NCBI GenBank assembly: GCA_036346405.1
Contig: CM070561.1
Span: forward strand, 33,282,838 to 33,346,837
DNA: 64,000 nucleotides
From: Phyllostachys edulis
Lineage: Eukaryota > Streptophyta > Magnoliopsida > Poales > Poaceae
Reading direction: 5' to 3'
The notes under the pieces: generated by a model
Databases searched by the model: none
The model's input: only the letters and a program-made list of their open reading frames with translations
Told to the model about the DNA's origin: nothing
In this document: one piece after another, positions 11,401-22,005 of the stretch
Layout of the letters: each line of letters opens with the position of its first letter
Position numbering within the stretch: the stretch's first letter is position 1
Position numbers and translations under genes: made by a program

Positions 11401-11748
11401 TCATACAATTTTTTTTTTCATTTGTACATACCTAGTTGATTTTTTGTTTTTGACTTTCAAACGCGGTAGAATAAATTCTGTACCGCTAGCCTCCCTTTTC
11501 TTCTCAACCAATTTCACTGGCTCTGGGCTGGTAGGGTTGGTTATTCCCCTCACATCTTCCAACATGAGGTCGGAATAGATATCCTTGACCAACTGATTGA
11601 GGGTAGCGTTCCTGACCATCGGGTCGGAGGGTGTGGTTTCATCGATCTCCAGGTCAGTTGTCTCAGTAACAACTATTAGGTCATGAATGACCATTCTGGG
11701 GTCTACGACTTTCGCAGCTCTGCTCTGCGGGCCTTCAGTCTTTTCCAC
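11401..11748 (-). pseudogene. antisense ORF of element 1, acidic middle segment
   Basis: A 115-codon minus-strand open segment, rich in D/E/T. It contains EIDETTPSDPMVRNATLNQLVKDIYSD-type sequence and ends in a Lys-rich tail. It lies in order between the Transposase_28-like part (12285-12860) and the C-terminal coiled coil (10060-10395). It has no recognised domain of its own. I assign it to the antisense gene by position and strand only. Confidence 0.5.
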
Positions 11749-12284
11749 CTAAATCAAAAAATAAATTTGGTTAGGTGATGAAAATTTCTATCTAAGTATA
11801 TATATATCTTCTTTCAAATGCCCTTTTACCTCAGGAGAATCATCTTCTTCCGCTGTCTCTGGGCAGGAATCGGTCAAAACCACGGTAGGATTACGATCCT
11901 CACCAGATTGTATGACTTTCAGTCCGACCGCCTACAAAATTAGAGCAAGATCAATAAACTGATCGGAGGATATATATATAAATAAGATAAAGGACAATTG
12001 ATTATCTACCTCAAGTCTCGCCAGTCTCTCTTCAACAGAGACTATCGCCAAGATATCGGGGAATGCAGCCTTCTCACCAGGCTCCCCAGCGTAGATCATC
12101 TTGATCCGCTCTCTGATTTCCTCAAGAGAAAGGGCTTTAAAAAAAGGGGGAGACAGAGCAGATTTTAAGATTTCATGATAATCAAGTAATAAGTTATACT
12201 GGTTGGAGCTTTTCTCGAAGACTTGCCATCTCGTGAGTCCGTGATTGCTTCATCACAACCAATGGACCAGAGTAGGGATTGAGT
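11749..12284 (-). other. antisense-gene linker or intron region of element 1
   Basis: AT-rich stretches (tatatatata near 11800 and 11972) alternate with short minus-strand coding-like fragments. Introns are known in antisense genes of this lineage, but I cannot fix splice sites here. Nothing else is seen. Confidence 0.35.
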
Positions 12285-12860
12285 CCGGAGCTTCAAAGGA
12301 CTAATTCGGCGTTTGGTGAAATCTCTGACCACATGCTAGGAAGTCAAGCCCTTAATCCTCAGATCTCGAATGGCATCCACACATCTTCCGACCATCCCTA
12401 TCTTCTCCATGGTCCCCCTCCATTTGGGATTCTCGTTCGCCCTAAGTCCGGCGAAGTAGAGGCCATCATCCCTTGTAACTGTCTTGTAAAACTAGTTCTT
12501 TTTCCATGACGACCACGAGGACTTCGAGTACATTTGGATGTACTCATCGGCCTTCCCGTCGTGAAGGCACAGCGTGCATTCTCCAGGAGCCGCCATGGAT
12601 CTTCCTGACATCGCCATCCGATAGAAATACCTGAAGAGCTTCAAGTTTGGTCGCACTCCCAGGTACGACTCACACAGATAGGTGAAAATACTAATGTTAG
12701 CGATGGAATTCGGAGCCAGATTCACCAACTCCACCCCGTAGTACTCTAGAACGTGGGGGAGGAATTTGTGCACCGGAACCCTCAATCCAAGACTCGATAT
12801 AGGTGAGGAAAATCGATTTCCCATCTTCATGGCTCGAAAATGCTCTCCCACCACGACCTC
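12285..12860 (-). pseudogene. antisense Transposase_28-like gene of element 1, main domain
   Basis: The minus-strand frame runs from the solo LTR junction at 12860. It contains GLRVPVHKFLPHVLEYYGVE, then LAPNSIANISIFTYLCESYLG and LKLFRYFY. This is the signature pattern of Pfam Transposase_28 ('putative gypsy type transposon'), a domain of antisense genes in Tat elements and not a true transposase. A frameshift near 12490 is followed, in another frame, by FYKTVTRDDGLYFAGLRANE, NPKWRG and VVRDFTKRRISPLKLR, the usual end of the domain, with one stop. The N-terminal exon (16118-16225) is separated by the solo LTR. The role of the protein is unknown. Confidence 0.78.
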
Positions 12861-13736
12861 TGAATATCCCAAAGTGTTGTTACCAAAAAAAATTAAATAA
12901 AGTTATTATTTTGTTGGTTTTCCTGAAATTTGAAATAGTTTTATTGCTTCTTTTGAATTTCTAAGGTTTTAAAAGTCAAAAGTAAAATTTATTAAAGTTT
13001 TTGAAGTTTTATTTGAGTTAAAGTTGAAAAATAAACATTAAATTAATTTCTGGAATTTTAAAAGCTTTTCCTTAATTATTTTAAAACCAAAATAATTTAT
13101 TTGCAAAATTAAAGGCCAACTTTAAGTTGGAAATAATTTTATTAAGTCTAAAATAACTCTAGGAATTTCTGTGAATTTTTCTAGAATTTTTGGATTTTAT
13201 TTGCTATTTTTCTAAAGCTCAAATGAATTACTAGAAATATTTTAATTGGAAAATTAAAAGAAATTCGGTGAACAGTTCTTGGGCCGAATTCGCTCGGCCC
13301 AATCTGTCGCCAGCCATGTAGCCTGTTCCACCTGCTCGTTTTTGACCGCCGGATCGAGATCCAACGGCCAACGAGCGCACGGCCCGTTAGCGGGATCTCC
13401 CCGCGTGATCTTGATCATTGGATCCAAATCCGACGGCCCAGCCAATCCCGCTCCCTTTCCATTTTTTTTGCTATCACCGGTGCATGGGCCCGGTGCCTTC
13501 TTTCTCCCCGCTTCTTCCTCACGCAGCCACAACCGACGCCACCATGACCGAGTCGCGGGAGCTCCAATTATGCCGCCTTTTTCTCCCCCTCCTTCCATGA
13601 ACGCTACAGATTAACACTTCGAATCACGCCAGCCTTCACCACCATTTCTCGCTCGTTAGGCACGATTCACCGGTTTTCGAATTGGCCGCCGCCGCCTTCA
13701 CCGCCTTGATCTCCTCTCTTCTGCCCCCTCCACCCC

Positions 13737-13744
13737 TATAAAAG
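13737..13744 (+). promoter_or_regulatory. TATA box of solo LTR 12861-16117
   Basis: TATAAAAG follows a C-rich, GA-poor stretch and precedes a GC-rich leader. The same TATAAAAG occurs at the equivalent place in the element F LTR (31453-31460). It marks the probable U3/R boundary. Confidence 0.7.
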
Positions 13745-15787
13745 GAGGCATGGTGCGCCCCTTCCATCTCCCATCTCAAACCCCCAAATCTCCCGTCTCC
13801 TCTCCCTTTCAAGCGGCCGGATTTTGAGTTCTTCTCCGCACCGCCGAAGCTCTGTTTTTCATCTCCTCCGGCGCCGTCAAGCCTTCCGAGGCGATCCCGA
13901 CTACACCAACGGCTTCGCCACATCGCCGGCTACCCGGTGCTCGCACCACCTTCGCCGGAGCACCGCTAGATCTCGTCGTCGCCGTCGAGCCCGCACGCAT
14001 CGCCGCTCTTTACCTCGCCGCCGGCCATCGCTACGTCTTTAGGTGACCAAAACATGCGCCCTCAATTCCCCGCGCTCTCCTCTATCCACTTGTACCCTCG
14101 CCAGCCTTCACCGTGTTGCTGTTCGCTGGCGCCACTCGGGCCTGAGTGCTGCCGCTCACCGGGTGATGTGGCGCTGCCACCTCATGCCCCGTCAACGCCA
14201 CATCGGCGAAATTGCCTACGTGGCATGACCACGTGTTGTTGACGTGGCGCCCTTTCAGCCAGAAAAACCTAATGGCCCGCTGATGTCATATTTCACTTTT
14301 CCTTCAGAAAAACAAATCCAATAATTCTGAAAATCCTTTATTCATCATTTCATGTGATTTAATCTTCCCGGGGTTCGTTCTCCTTCATACGAACTCCGAT
14401 TTCGTCGATTCAAATTTCTAAATTTATATAAATTCAAGATATAGCAATTTGGAGTTCGTTTGAATTCTATTTTGAATTTTATTTGAATTTGGCTTATTTT
14501 CGCGTATAGATTTTGACGACTTCGGAGAGTCAGATTTCGACGCCGTTTGAGAGCAACTAATTGAGCAAGGCAAGTTATACATTTGATCATATTTGATCCC
14601 ATTATTTAAAATTATTTAATTTGTATTTTAAATTATTGCATGCTTATTTATATTCAATTTAATTTAAGTACCTATTTTAAATTATAGTTATTTCTAAATT
14701 CTTTGCACTGCCAATCTTGCCATTGAAATAAACCTACCTTGTTACCTTAGATGAAAATCTAGTTCATGCAATAGTATGAACTAGAACATTTTGAGAAAAA
14801 TTATGCTTAGCCATGCTTAGACCAAAAATGTTTGATTTGGGGAACTTCAGCCAAAAATCAAATGTTGTTTAAAAGTCTATGGCATTGGTTTGTCATGAAA
14901 GATTTTGTAAACGATTTTGAAAAGAGAAAAAAGGAAAAGTTGGTTTGTACTTGGGCAAAATGGATGGTTGTTGGGTGCAGGTTTATGCACGGGCTCAATC
15001 TGGTCAGGGTTGAGGCCCAGGGTTTTTTTATTGGAAGTCGCCCAAGTCAGTTAAGGACCGGCCTAAGAGTCGCTTTTGCTAAGCCACAATCGTACTACCA
15101 CATATCTTGAGTATGGGGAGGGGACCTGGCTAACTAATTTGCAATATCTCACCGTGGTCGTTCCCTTCAAATGCAGTGGGTAGTCATGTTATGACCTATG
15201 TTAGTCCCACCTGGCGCAAGAGGGGGCTCAAATCCTGTGGGTTGCAGCCCAAAGGGAGCGAAACCTTAGCGAGGGGAGACTGCGGTGGAATGGCGCTTTG
15301 TAAAGGCCTTGACACGTGCTCTAGACTGCTTACCTAAGGTAGTGAGCGGTGGTATCGACGGATGCCAGACAAACTAGAGAATTCATGTCATGTGGGTAAA
15401 CCTGTACAACCTCTACAGAGTGTTAAGAACTATTCGAATAGCCGTGTCCACAGTCATAGACATGCTTGGCAAAGCCACTCAAAGTTAGACTTTGGTTTTG
15501 ATTTCAAAATAATTTTGTAAAACAGTTTTGACATGGATGGGTGTCCATGAGAAAAGTTATGGGATGAAGCCCCGGGTTGGTGCCCATGTTTATGTTGGTG
15601 TTAGGTTGGTGCCTAGACTAGCTCTATTACTTCAGTTAAAACTCAATTTTAATTATTGTAAAATTTGAGCTTTTGAACTTTGTATTGTAATTAAAATGTC
15701 AAATATTGCTTTTGCACAAATAACCCTATAAGCCATCCTTTGTTACATCCATGCATGCATTAACTCTGTTATTTGGGTGTAACTTGT

Positions 15788-15806
15788 GAGCAATGTAGTT
15801 GTGCTC
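15788..15806 (+). other. conserved LTR stem-loop, copy 2 (solo LTR 12861-16117)
   Basis: GAGCAATGTAGTTGTGCTC: five of six pairs are kept, and the inner pair is lost (A opposite G). Confidence 0.55.
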
Positions 15807-16117
15807 ATCCTTGCTTTATGCAAACAAATTTCAGAGGAGAAGGAATTTGCTACTAGTGTGGATCTCGATGACTAGGCCGCTACCCCAGTCGATTGCCTGT
15901 GGCAGATTAACTGGACTCTACTACAACTTCTTCATCTTTCGCTGTGTTCTTTTTTGTTGGCTTGTAAGCCTCTTTTGTAATAAACTATGTTGATTATTAA
16001 TATAATTGTGCAATTTATGGATATTACCATATATTTTTACTGTGTGAATTAGCGACTGATCATGAGACTAGTTCAGAAATGCACATAGGATTTGGGGGGT
16101 TACTCTCGGGTCTGACA

Positions 16118-16225
16118 CCTCCACCTGATCAGATTCTTGTCCGAGAGTATTTCGATTTTCTCGAGTGCGTCAAGCTTTTTCTCACTCAGATCCGAAGCCA
16201 TCCACTTTGTGATTTGCTCCGACAT
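16118..16225 (-). pseudogene. N-terminal piece of the antisense gene of element 1
   Basis: The minus-strand ATG at 16225 opens MSEQITKWMASDLSEKKLDA and runs to the motif LIRWR, the expected start of a Transposase_28-type antisense protein. It is then cut by the solo LTR. Joining the two sides at the target duplication leaves a one-base frame difference, so the gene was probably already damaged or was damaged later. An ATG at 16285 in the same frame is less likely to be the start, since its 20 extra residues do not look conserved. Confidence 0.62.
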
Positions 16226-16606
16226 GGTGAAATTTCTCAAAGGGATGAGTAGTAGTCTGAGGAGGCTTTGAGGTTGGGAAGACAATTAGAGGTCGGAAAG
16301 GTTTTTCTTGGCAAGGAACTGAAGGGTATTAAAGGAAGATCTAAAAGTGTCAGAGTTCTAAAGCCCAGCAATGGGGATTTTATAGCTTCAGATCTTTAAC
16401 TACAATTGAGAGTAATCTAAAGTCCAACGGATAAAACATTATTGTCCAACAGACAGAAAAACTCTTTAGTTCCCAAGGCAAGTTCTCAACTTTAAAGTGA
16501 ACACATACTACTTTGTATGTCACGATATTAAATAAGGTCTGCCTGATATGACTTCGTTGGAAGAAAGTGTTCACATGACCTGTTCATTTAAAGTTCGAGG
16601 GCTAGC
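16226..16606 (+). other. end of internal region of element 1, including weak polypurine tract
   Basis: Non-coding. The probable promoter of the antisense gene should lie here, but no clear TATA is seen. Directly before the 3' LTR the sequence reads gttcgagggctagc, a weak polypurine-type primer. Confidence 0.45.
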
Positions 16607-17252
16607 TGACGAGGATTAAAACCTTTATGCATTATTTTAAAAGACCATACATCTTCATGGTCATAACCCCTAAAGCTAACGACCTCACTGGTCGTAAGGA
16701 TTTCAGAGGTTACATAATGGGTACCCTAGTCGGACAAGATCCTATGCCTAGTCTCCTACTAGGCAACTACTCGGAAGAGCTACGAACTGGTATCTTGACC
16801 GTGTGATGAATAGAACACGTGCTGTATATTCCAAACCACGCGATGTTACATAGTCCTCAGACACTTACAACAACCACCATACGGTTGAGTGTCTCATAGA
16901 CACTTAGCCACAAAACAGTTGACTCAGTATCAACTAACACGACGCTTCACCAAGGACGCCTTCTCCAGGAGTAACAGTCACTTCTCCGGAAGTTATTTAA
17001 AGGTGAGCGCAGAAGCAAGATAGCAACATCAGATTAGAGCAATGCAATTAGCCTTAGATTCGTGCTTTAAGTCTGATTGATTAGCATAGCAGGTGTGAGA
17101 TTCAGTGTAATTAGGATTAGTCCCCATCCGGGTCGTAAAGCACCCCCTTGTAAATTAGTTCATATCAATAAAGAGTAGTCCTATTATCTCCCAAGATATA
17201 TCGCGTTATTTTTCTCTTTTATTTCGTAAAATCGGCGACTTGATCGTCAACA
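16607..17252 (+). repeat. 3' LTR of element 1
   Basis: Direct repeat of 1968-2613, with the same TGACGAGG start and a CA end. The target duplication atagc follows at 17253-17257. The tatttaaagg near 16995 corresponds to the TATA-like site of the 5' copy. Confidence 0.92.
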
Positions 17253-18431
17253 ATAGCTTTGTCACCAAATATGTGTTACAGATTCTGAAAGCAGTATTGG
17301 TGGTTCACCGATGGTTTTTGGTGGAGATTTAGGGTTTTGTCCAGAAAGTTGGACAACCTAATAGACTTATGTTAAAAAGTGAGTCGAAGGTGAATGTGGA
17401 CAACCACGAGTTGGTGTTTGTCCATTTCCTCACTGGAGATAAGTAAGTACAAGAACCTTGTGCCAAAGTAACAGATACAGAAAACCACTCAACCACATGT
17501 GTGGTCACTACCCCCTGGCTTAGTACACTGCTCTTCCAATTGAATATCTACAGGAAAGGCATGTGCTCTTGTGTGATAGAGCAGCACGGAACAGGGGTGA
17601 GACAAGAGTGGGCATGAAAGGACACTCGCTGGTCTACACAACGGTATGGACTTACCGGGTAGAAGCTAGAAAGGTTGAGTAGTGGAAACAGTCTTGTTAT
17701 CTCAACTCATTCACATGCTATTGTGTTGCGTGTATATTGCATGACAGTATGAGTTTGAGATATCTTGTGGGTAAAGTTGGACAACTCTACAGAATGTATA
17801 ATTAAAGGTATTCGAATACGCTGTGTTTTCAGTTAATGAAGCTATGTTAATGGGTGATTCCAGTACATGAGACATAAGTAGAGTTTTTGAGATGTTAAGT
17901 TGGTTTTTGCAAGTGTTGAGAAACCCCTGATGTTATTATTTATTATTATTTTAAAAATAAACTGTTTTAACTCAAAATGCATCCACATATACCTGACATG
18001 GTAAACCCTAATCCATTCCTTTGATAACCCTAGCATGCAATTAATTAGGATTTCCATGTCTTGTTGAGTACGGTTATTGTACTATTTCTTGCAATATCTG
18101 CAAAACATCTATAGAGAAAACCTGGAAAACTGCAGAGAATCTTGTTAAGCAGGATTTTGGTGGACCCCACAGATGGCAACGACTACTATTATTAAGTCTT
18201 GACCGCACTCAAGCGTGCCTGTGGTTTGAAGTTCTTTTGTCTTGTATTATATTAACTTTGGGTTTGGATGCCCGTGTCAGGTTAAAACTGACAGCTAAGC
18301 CTTATCCTTGTGTAATAAAATGTTGGTTTTTATCCTAATCGAAAGCTTGTTTGCAATGCTACTTACTTCACAACTACACATCCTAGGCAGTTGTGAAGAG
18401 TTTAATGGTCCTAGATTTTGGGGGTGTTACA
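17253..18431 (+). mobile_element. right piece of LTR A
   Basis: It continues the LTR interrupted at 1967. It carries the conserved block gtgggtaaagttggacaact, then the palindrome GTATTCGAATAC (17808-17819) and the stem-loop GAGTAC...GTACTA (18066-18084). It ends in GGGGGTGTTACA. It is more diverged from the other Tekay-like LTRs than they are from each other, so it is probably the oldest. No gene is present. Confidence 0.7.
18066..18084 (+). other. conserved LTR stem-loop, copy 3 (LTR A)
   Basis: GAGTAC-GGTTATT-GTACTA: the C-G pair of copy 1 has become T-A on both sides; the outermost pair is lost. Confidence 0.55.
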
Positions 18432-18711
18432 TAGCGCAAGTACATTACCATGCATGTTAGACGGTTGGACCCAGTACATGTAGTGAATTGATCTCTATTC
18501 ACAATTCAAGCCTTTTCAAGTGTGCTAGAATTCATTGGTGGTTTGGGCAGCTTTGGTGAAGCATATTCTTATCAAAGCGGACCTAAGGTGATATGTATGC
18601 TAATTATACCATGTGTTATGGTCCTAATCTTAGTGTTGAATAATTCAGATCGGTGTCGTGGTGTTTTAGGGAGAAACAATCGGTTTAGCATTTGTCGGAC
18701 TTGTCACTGAG

Positions 18712-19320
18712 CCGGTGGTCCTGACCGGCCTCAGAGGGTGGTCTAACCAGCAAGACCGACGGTCTAATCGGCCATAAGTGGTGGTCAAACCGGCAGTGTG
18801 AACTTGTGTGACCTTTTGAGGATTGCACACCAAACACTTGTGTGGGAGTGTTTGGGGATGTGTTTGCACCAGGTGCTATTGAAAATAAAGACTGGACATG
18901 AAACTAGATAAAGTTTTATAAAAAATTCCAGAGAGGGTGTTTTCAAGAACTAGGAAGCGGCCTGACCGGCCACTGGTTGGCGGTCAGACCAGTGGGCGGT
19001 CTGACCGGCCATGAGTGGCGGTCAGACCGGTAGTGTGAACTTGTATGAGCTTTGGAGGATTGCATACCAAACACTTATGTGGGAGTGTTTGGGAATGTGT
19101 TTGTACTAGGTGACATTTAAAATAGAGACTAGACGCAAAACTATATGTTTTGCCAAACAGTCCAGACAGGGGGTTTTCAGGAACGGGGAAGCGGCTTGAC
19201 TGGCCGCTAGTTGGCGGTCAGACCAGTGGGCAATTTGACCAATCCCCTGTTACCAGGGCTGACGATCAGACCGGCCTTTGGTTGGCGGTCATACCATCCG
19301 AGGGCTGGTGGTTTGACTGA
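18712..19320 (+). repeat. about 240-bp tandem duplication with GGTCTGACCGG motifs in the Copia LTR
   Basis: Unit 1 spans about 18712-18953, unit 2 about 18954-19190, and a partial third follows. Each unit begins with several ggcggtcagaccgg or complement motifs and continues with gtgtgaacttgt and the gaggattgca...ccaaacactt block. Confidence 0.7.
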
Positions 19321-20036
19321 TCAGGGTAAGTTCATGCACAGAGAGTTGTGTTGAACTTTGGGAATTGGCCAAAGTCATGGGATTTAGTGCATAGGTGTTG
19401 AATGATGCAAGTTTTGGTTAATGTGGGTGAAGTTGCGAAGAACATGTGCCCGAAATCAATTTCTTGGTCTATTGTTGTGTAGGGACACTTGGAGTCAACT
19501 ACGGTCAACGACGAGGATGATCAAGGCTACGTTAGGAGAGTTGAGGTCCAGAATGGTGAAGGATGCTAGGTGAAGTGGTTGGACTAAGCATGACGCAAGA
19601 TGGACAAGAACGACCGAAACGGGAAGTTCGACGCAACGGGTTGTATCAAGTGGCTTGGTGCCGATGCAAGTGCAAGGTGGTCCGGTGGGAGCCTAATGGG
19701 TGAGACTTGCCAGCATGAGAAAAGTCATTGATGAACCTACATGTAGTGAAATATGAGATTGCTTCACGATGATTGGACTTAGTCATGGAGAAGGATCGAG
19801 AGGGGGTATTTTCGTATCTTTGCCAAAATACTGGGTTGGTGAACTTGAAAAAACCGCAGCGCAAGACGGCGCAAAGGATAAGCGGTTTAGGCCAAGAAAA
19901 GGAGAAGATCATGAAGATATGGATTTGAGAGACCCAATTTGTCATCCACTTTGAGAAGTGTGCATGAGTGTAGGTCCGTTTGTGTGTGAGCTTAACAGGT
20001 GTCTGTTAAGGTTTTCTCTCTAGACCTATCTTCTAC

Positions 20037-20044
20037 TATAAAAG
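20037..20044 (+). promoter_or_regulatory. TATA box of the Copia LTR
   Basis: TATAAAAG is followed by a gggagggtgcagg leader; it is the only strong TATA in this LTR. Confidence 0.65.
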
Positions 20045-20871
20045 GGGAGGGTGCAGGATTTGCACCTCCAAGCCTTCAAGCCTTGGAAACCCTAATTCGA
20101 GATTTAGAGAAAGTGAAGAAAATAGAGGAGGCTAGAGAGAAGGAGATTGAGAAATTGGGTGCTAATGAGTGAGCTTTTGTCCTCCATGGTGGAGTGACTG
20201 TAAAACTACAATCCCTTTAATTAATCCAATCAAGTTTGTCCCAAGATGAGTTCTCTCTTGTTCTTGCTCTCTCTTTGGTGATTTTGGTTTTTTTTTGTGT
20301 TTTAGGTGTTTTGCCTAGTTCTCTTGATATGATCTAGCTTGCTAGGACTTGTGGGGTAGTCTGATATAAGGTCATCTTGACCATCTTCCATCCACGAGCA
20401 AGCCTTTGGATCAAGTTTAGGTTTTCCCCCAGTTTTAAGCATTCTTGCCCTCAATCAAGAAATTCGTGGAACCTTGGCTACGATCGTCGATTGAGATAGG
20501 TTCCTGACTTTCTTGTTGAGTTATGTTTGAAATCTTGGGCAATTTGGATCACTATGTCAAAAGTTAGGTCAATTTGTGGATCCATCGTCGTGCTGATATT
20601 CAGTTAGCATTCGGACCAGCCTCACTAGCGGTCTGAATGGCCTCACCAGTGGTCTGACTGATGCGGTTAGACCAGCCTTGGCTCAGCGGTCAGGCTGACA
20701 GAGGGGAGTTGAGTTTGAGTTTCTCAGTTTCAACTCAAGACTTCCGTTGTTATCTTGAGACTTTGATCTTCATATATTTCATAGCTATTAGAGTGAAAAA
20801 GAAGTTGAATACCCGTGGTGAAAAAGAGATGGCTCCTATTCACCCCTTCTAGTCGCTATTTCGGCCTAACA

Positions 20872-21639
20872 TAGACATGTTCTAATGTTGTACTCATAGA
20901 ATTTATATGATTTTTTTAATAATACATTTTTAATAGAAGTACAGAAATAAATGCCCATTTAATACAATTCTAGAAATAGGCTTCTATCACCATTTGAACT
21001 GGCGACATGGGCCTGTCGCCAATCCAATTGACGACAATACCCCTATCGCCATACCAACAATACAAAATATCTCTGTCGCCATTTGAATTGACGTCAAGGC
21101 TATGTCGACAAACCAAATGGCAACAAAGAACTAGATTTTTTCACAAATAAAATAAAATCATATGCTTACATTGCTCATAATAAGAAACAGAAACATAGAG
21201 TAATAAGAAACAGTATTAGCAGAACTACATAGGTTGCATAGAATTATTTGACGCACGACATAACATCATTACATTGAACAAAACAACTAAATAGGACATA
21301 CGTCATCACGTAGCTATTTAACAAATAACGACGACAGTAAGCAAAACATTGTTCACAACATATTTCAATAAGGTAAACCAAGCCATTGGCCGCCACCTCC
21401 ACGTCCACCATGTCGACCTCTACAGTCCCCATGGCACCATCTAGACTACCAACATCTCATTGGTGTTGTTCATTTCTCGTATGGTAGTACTTGAATGTAT
21501 GCCTGTACTCCTTACAAATATAGCACTTCTTTATACGATGTCTGGCTTCTGATTCGTCCATGTCATTCCTAATACACCGGTCAACCATTTCCTTTAGCCT
21601 ATCAATGTCGGTGACCCATATCTGCTGCTCCCAGGTAGG
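20872..21639 (-). mobile_element. fragment of a decayed DNA transposon
   Basis: Positions 20990-21130 hold short repeats of ctgtcgcca and aattgacg in both orientations (for example ggcgacatgggcctgtcgcc). These resemble subterminal repeats of class II elements. The rest contains a coding-like minus-strand fragment with a zinc knuckle (21457-21639). The right side is cut by LTR C at 21640. The superfamily (Mutator or CACTA) cannot be settled. Confidence 0.45.
21457..21639 (-). pseudogene. zinc-knuckle coding fragment, transposon-derived
   Basis: The minus-strand frame reads WEQQIWVTDIDRLKEMV, then CYICKEYRHTFKYYHTRN and a stop. The pattern is C-x2-C-x4-H-x4-Y, a CCHC knuckle whose last cysteine became tyrosine (a single G to A change in TGY). 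Such knuckles near the C terminus are typical of MULE transposases and of gag proteins. The frame enters at the LTR C junction and so is truncated at its N-terminal side. Confidence 0.45.
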
Positions 21640-22005
21640 TGTAACGTCCCAAAATTTGGCTTTTCAAAAAAAATCTTTTGAGTAGTTTAGGTCCGTGGAA
21701 AATTTCACCAATTTTATTTGAATTAATAAATCTTAATTGGAAGTTTCCTAAATTTAAAATATTTAATTTGACTAATCTAAACATTAATTTAAAGAAAATT
21801 TGTTTTAGTTGGGTTCCTTGTGCTCCAAGGAATTTTTCTGTATTTTCTTGGTTTTTTTCCGAAGTTATTTGCTATTTATTTGACCTCATTTGGAATTTCA
21901 GCTTTCCTTAATTCTTAAATCATTTGTTAATCCCGAAAGCTTCTTGGGCCGAATGTTGGCCTACCTGCTTTTTAGCCGACCCAACTGTCTCCTCGGCCCA
22001 ACTCC
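21640..22005 (+). mobile_element. LTR C, first piece (5' end)
   Basis: It begins TGTAACGTCCCAAAATTTGG, a Tekay-type LTR start, with left flank gtagg. The region around ttgggccgaatgttggcc matches about position 420 of the solo LTR at 12861. It is interrupted at 22006 by the antisense LTR D. The right part continues near 29985, at 36044 and at 39662, and the LTR is then cut by element 2 at 40512. Confidence 0.72.

Larger units (their letters stand above)
12861..16117 (+). mobile_element. solo LTR of a Tekay-like gypsy element, 3.26 kb
   Basis: It is collinear with the 5' LTR of element F (30610-33867, 3258 bp) from the start (TGAATATCCCAAAG, degraded from TGTAACATCCCAAAG) to the end (GGGTCTGACA). 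The flanks read acctc on the left, and cctc directly after the terminal CA on the right (acctc if the terminal A is shared), consistent with a target duplication. There is no internal region, so it arose by recombination between two LTRs. A TATA box lies at 13737-13744, a conserved palindrome CTATTCGAATAG at 15430-15441 and a stem-loop at 15788-15806. Open frames in the GC-rich 13254-14242 section have no coding signature. Confidence 0.88.
1968..17252 (+). mobile_element. Ty3/gypsy element 1 (Tat lineage), degenerate, 15.3 kb with nested solo LTR
   Basis: The element has two 646-bp LTRs starting TGACGAGG and ending in a CA dinucleotide. The flanks are gtagc (1963-1967) and atagc (17253-17257), a 5-bp target duplication with one transition. 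The domain order is gag, protease, RT, RNase H, a second archaeal-type RNase H, then integrase, followed by a minus-strand gene; this is the known layout of Tat-lineage elements such as maize Grande. A 3257-bp solo LTR (12861-16117) sits in the antisense gene, so the original element was about 12 kb. Many stops make it non-autonomous today. Confidence 0.9.
18455..20871 (+). mobile_element. SIRE-like Copia LTR, about 2.4 kb
   Basis: The probable ends are TGTTAG (18455) and CTAACA (20871), a perfect 6-bp inverted pair. The 3' end, with caccccttctagtcgc just before it, is typical of SIRE/Maximus Copia LTRs in grasses. A TATAAAAG box is at 20037-20044. Two and a third tandem copies of a roughly 240-bp unit (18712-19320) carry repeated ggtctgaccgg motifs. 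No matching target duplication is seen (atgca versus tagac), so the copy may be recombinant or the left end may be misplaced. No primer-binding site follows, so it is probably a solo LTR. Confidence 0.65.

Noticed and set aside
13254..14242. GC-rich open frames on both strands (60-114 residues)
   Set aside because: They lie in the GC-rich leader downstream of the LTR TATA box, on both strands and all frames, with no domain or conservation in the related LTR at 31000-31920.
18432..18454. Short gap between LTR A and the Copia LTR as an old host sequence
   Set aside because: Only 23 bases remain, too few to identify.
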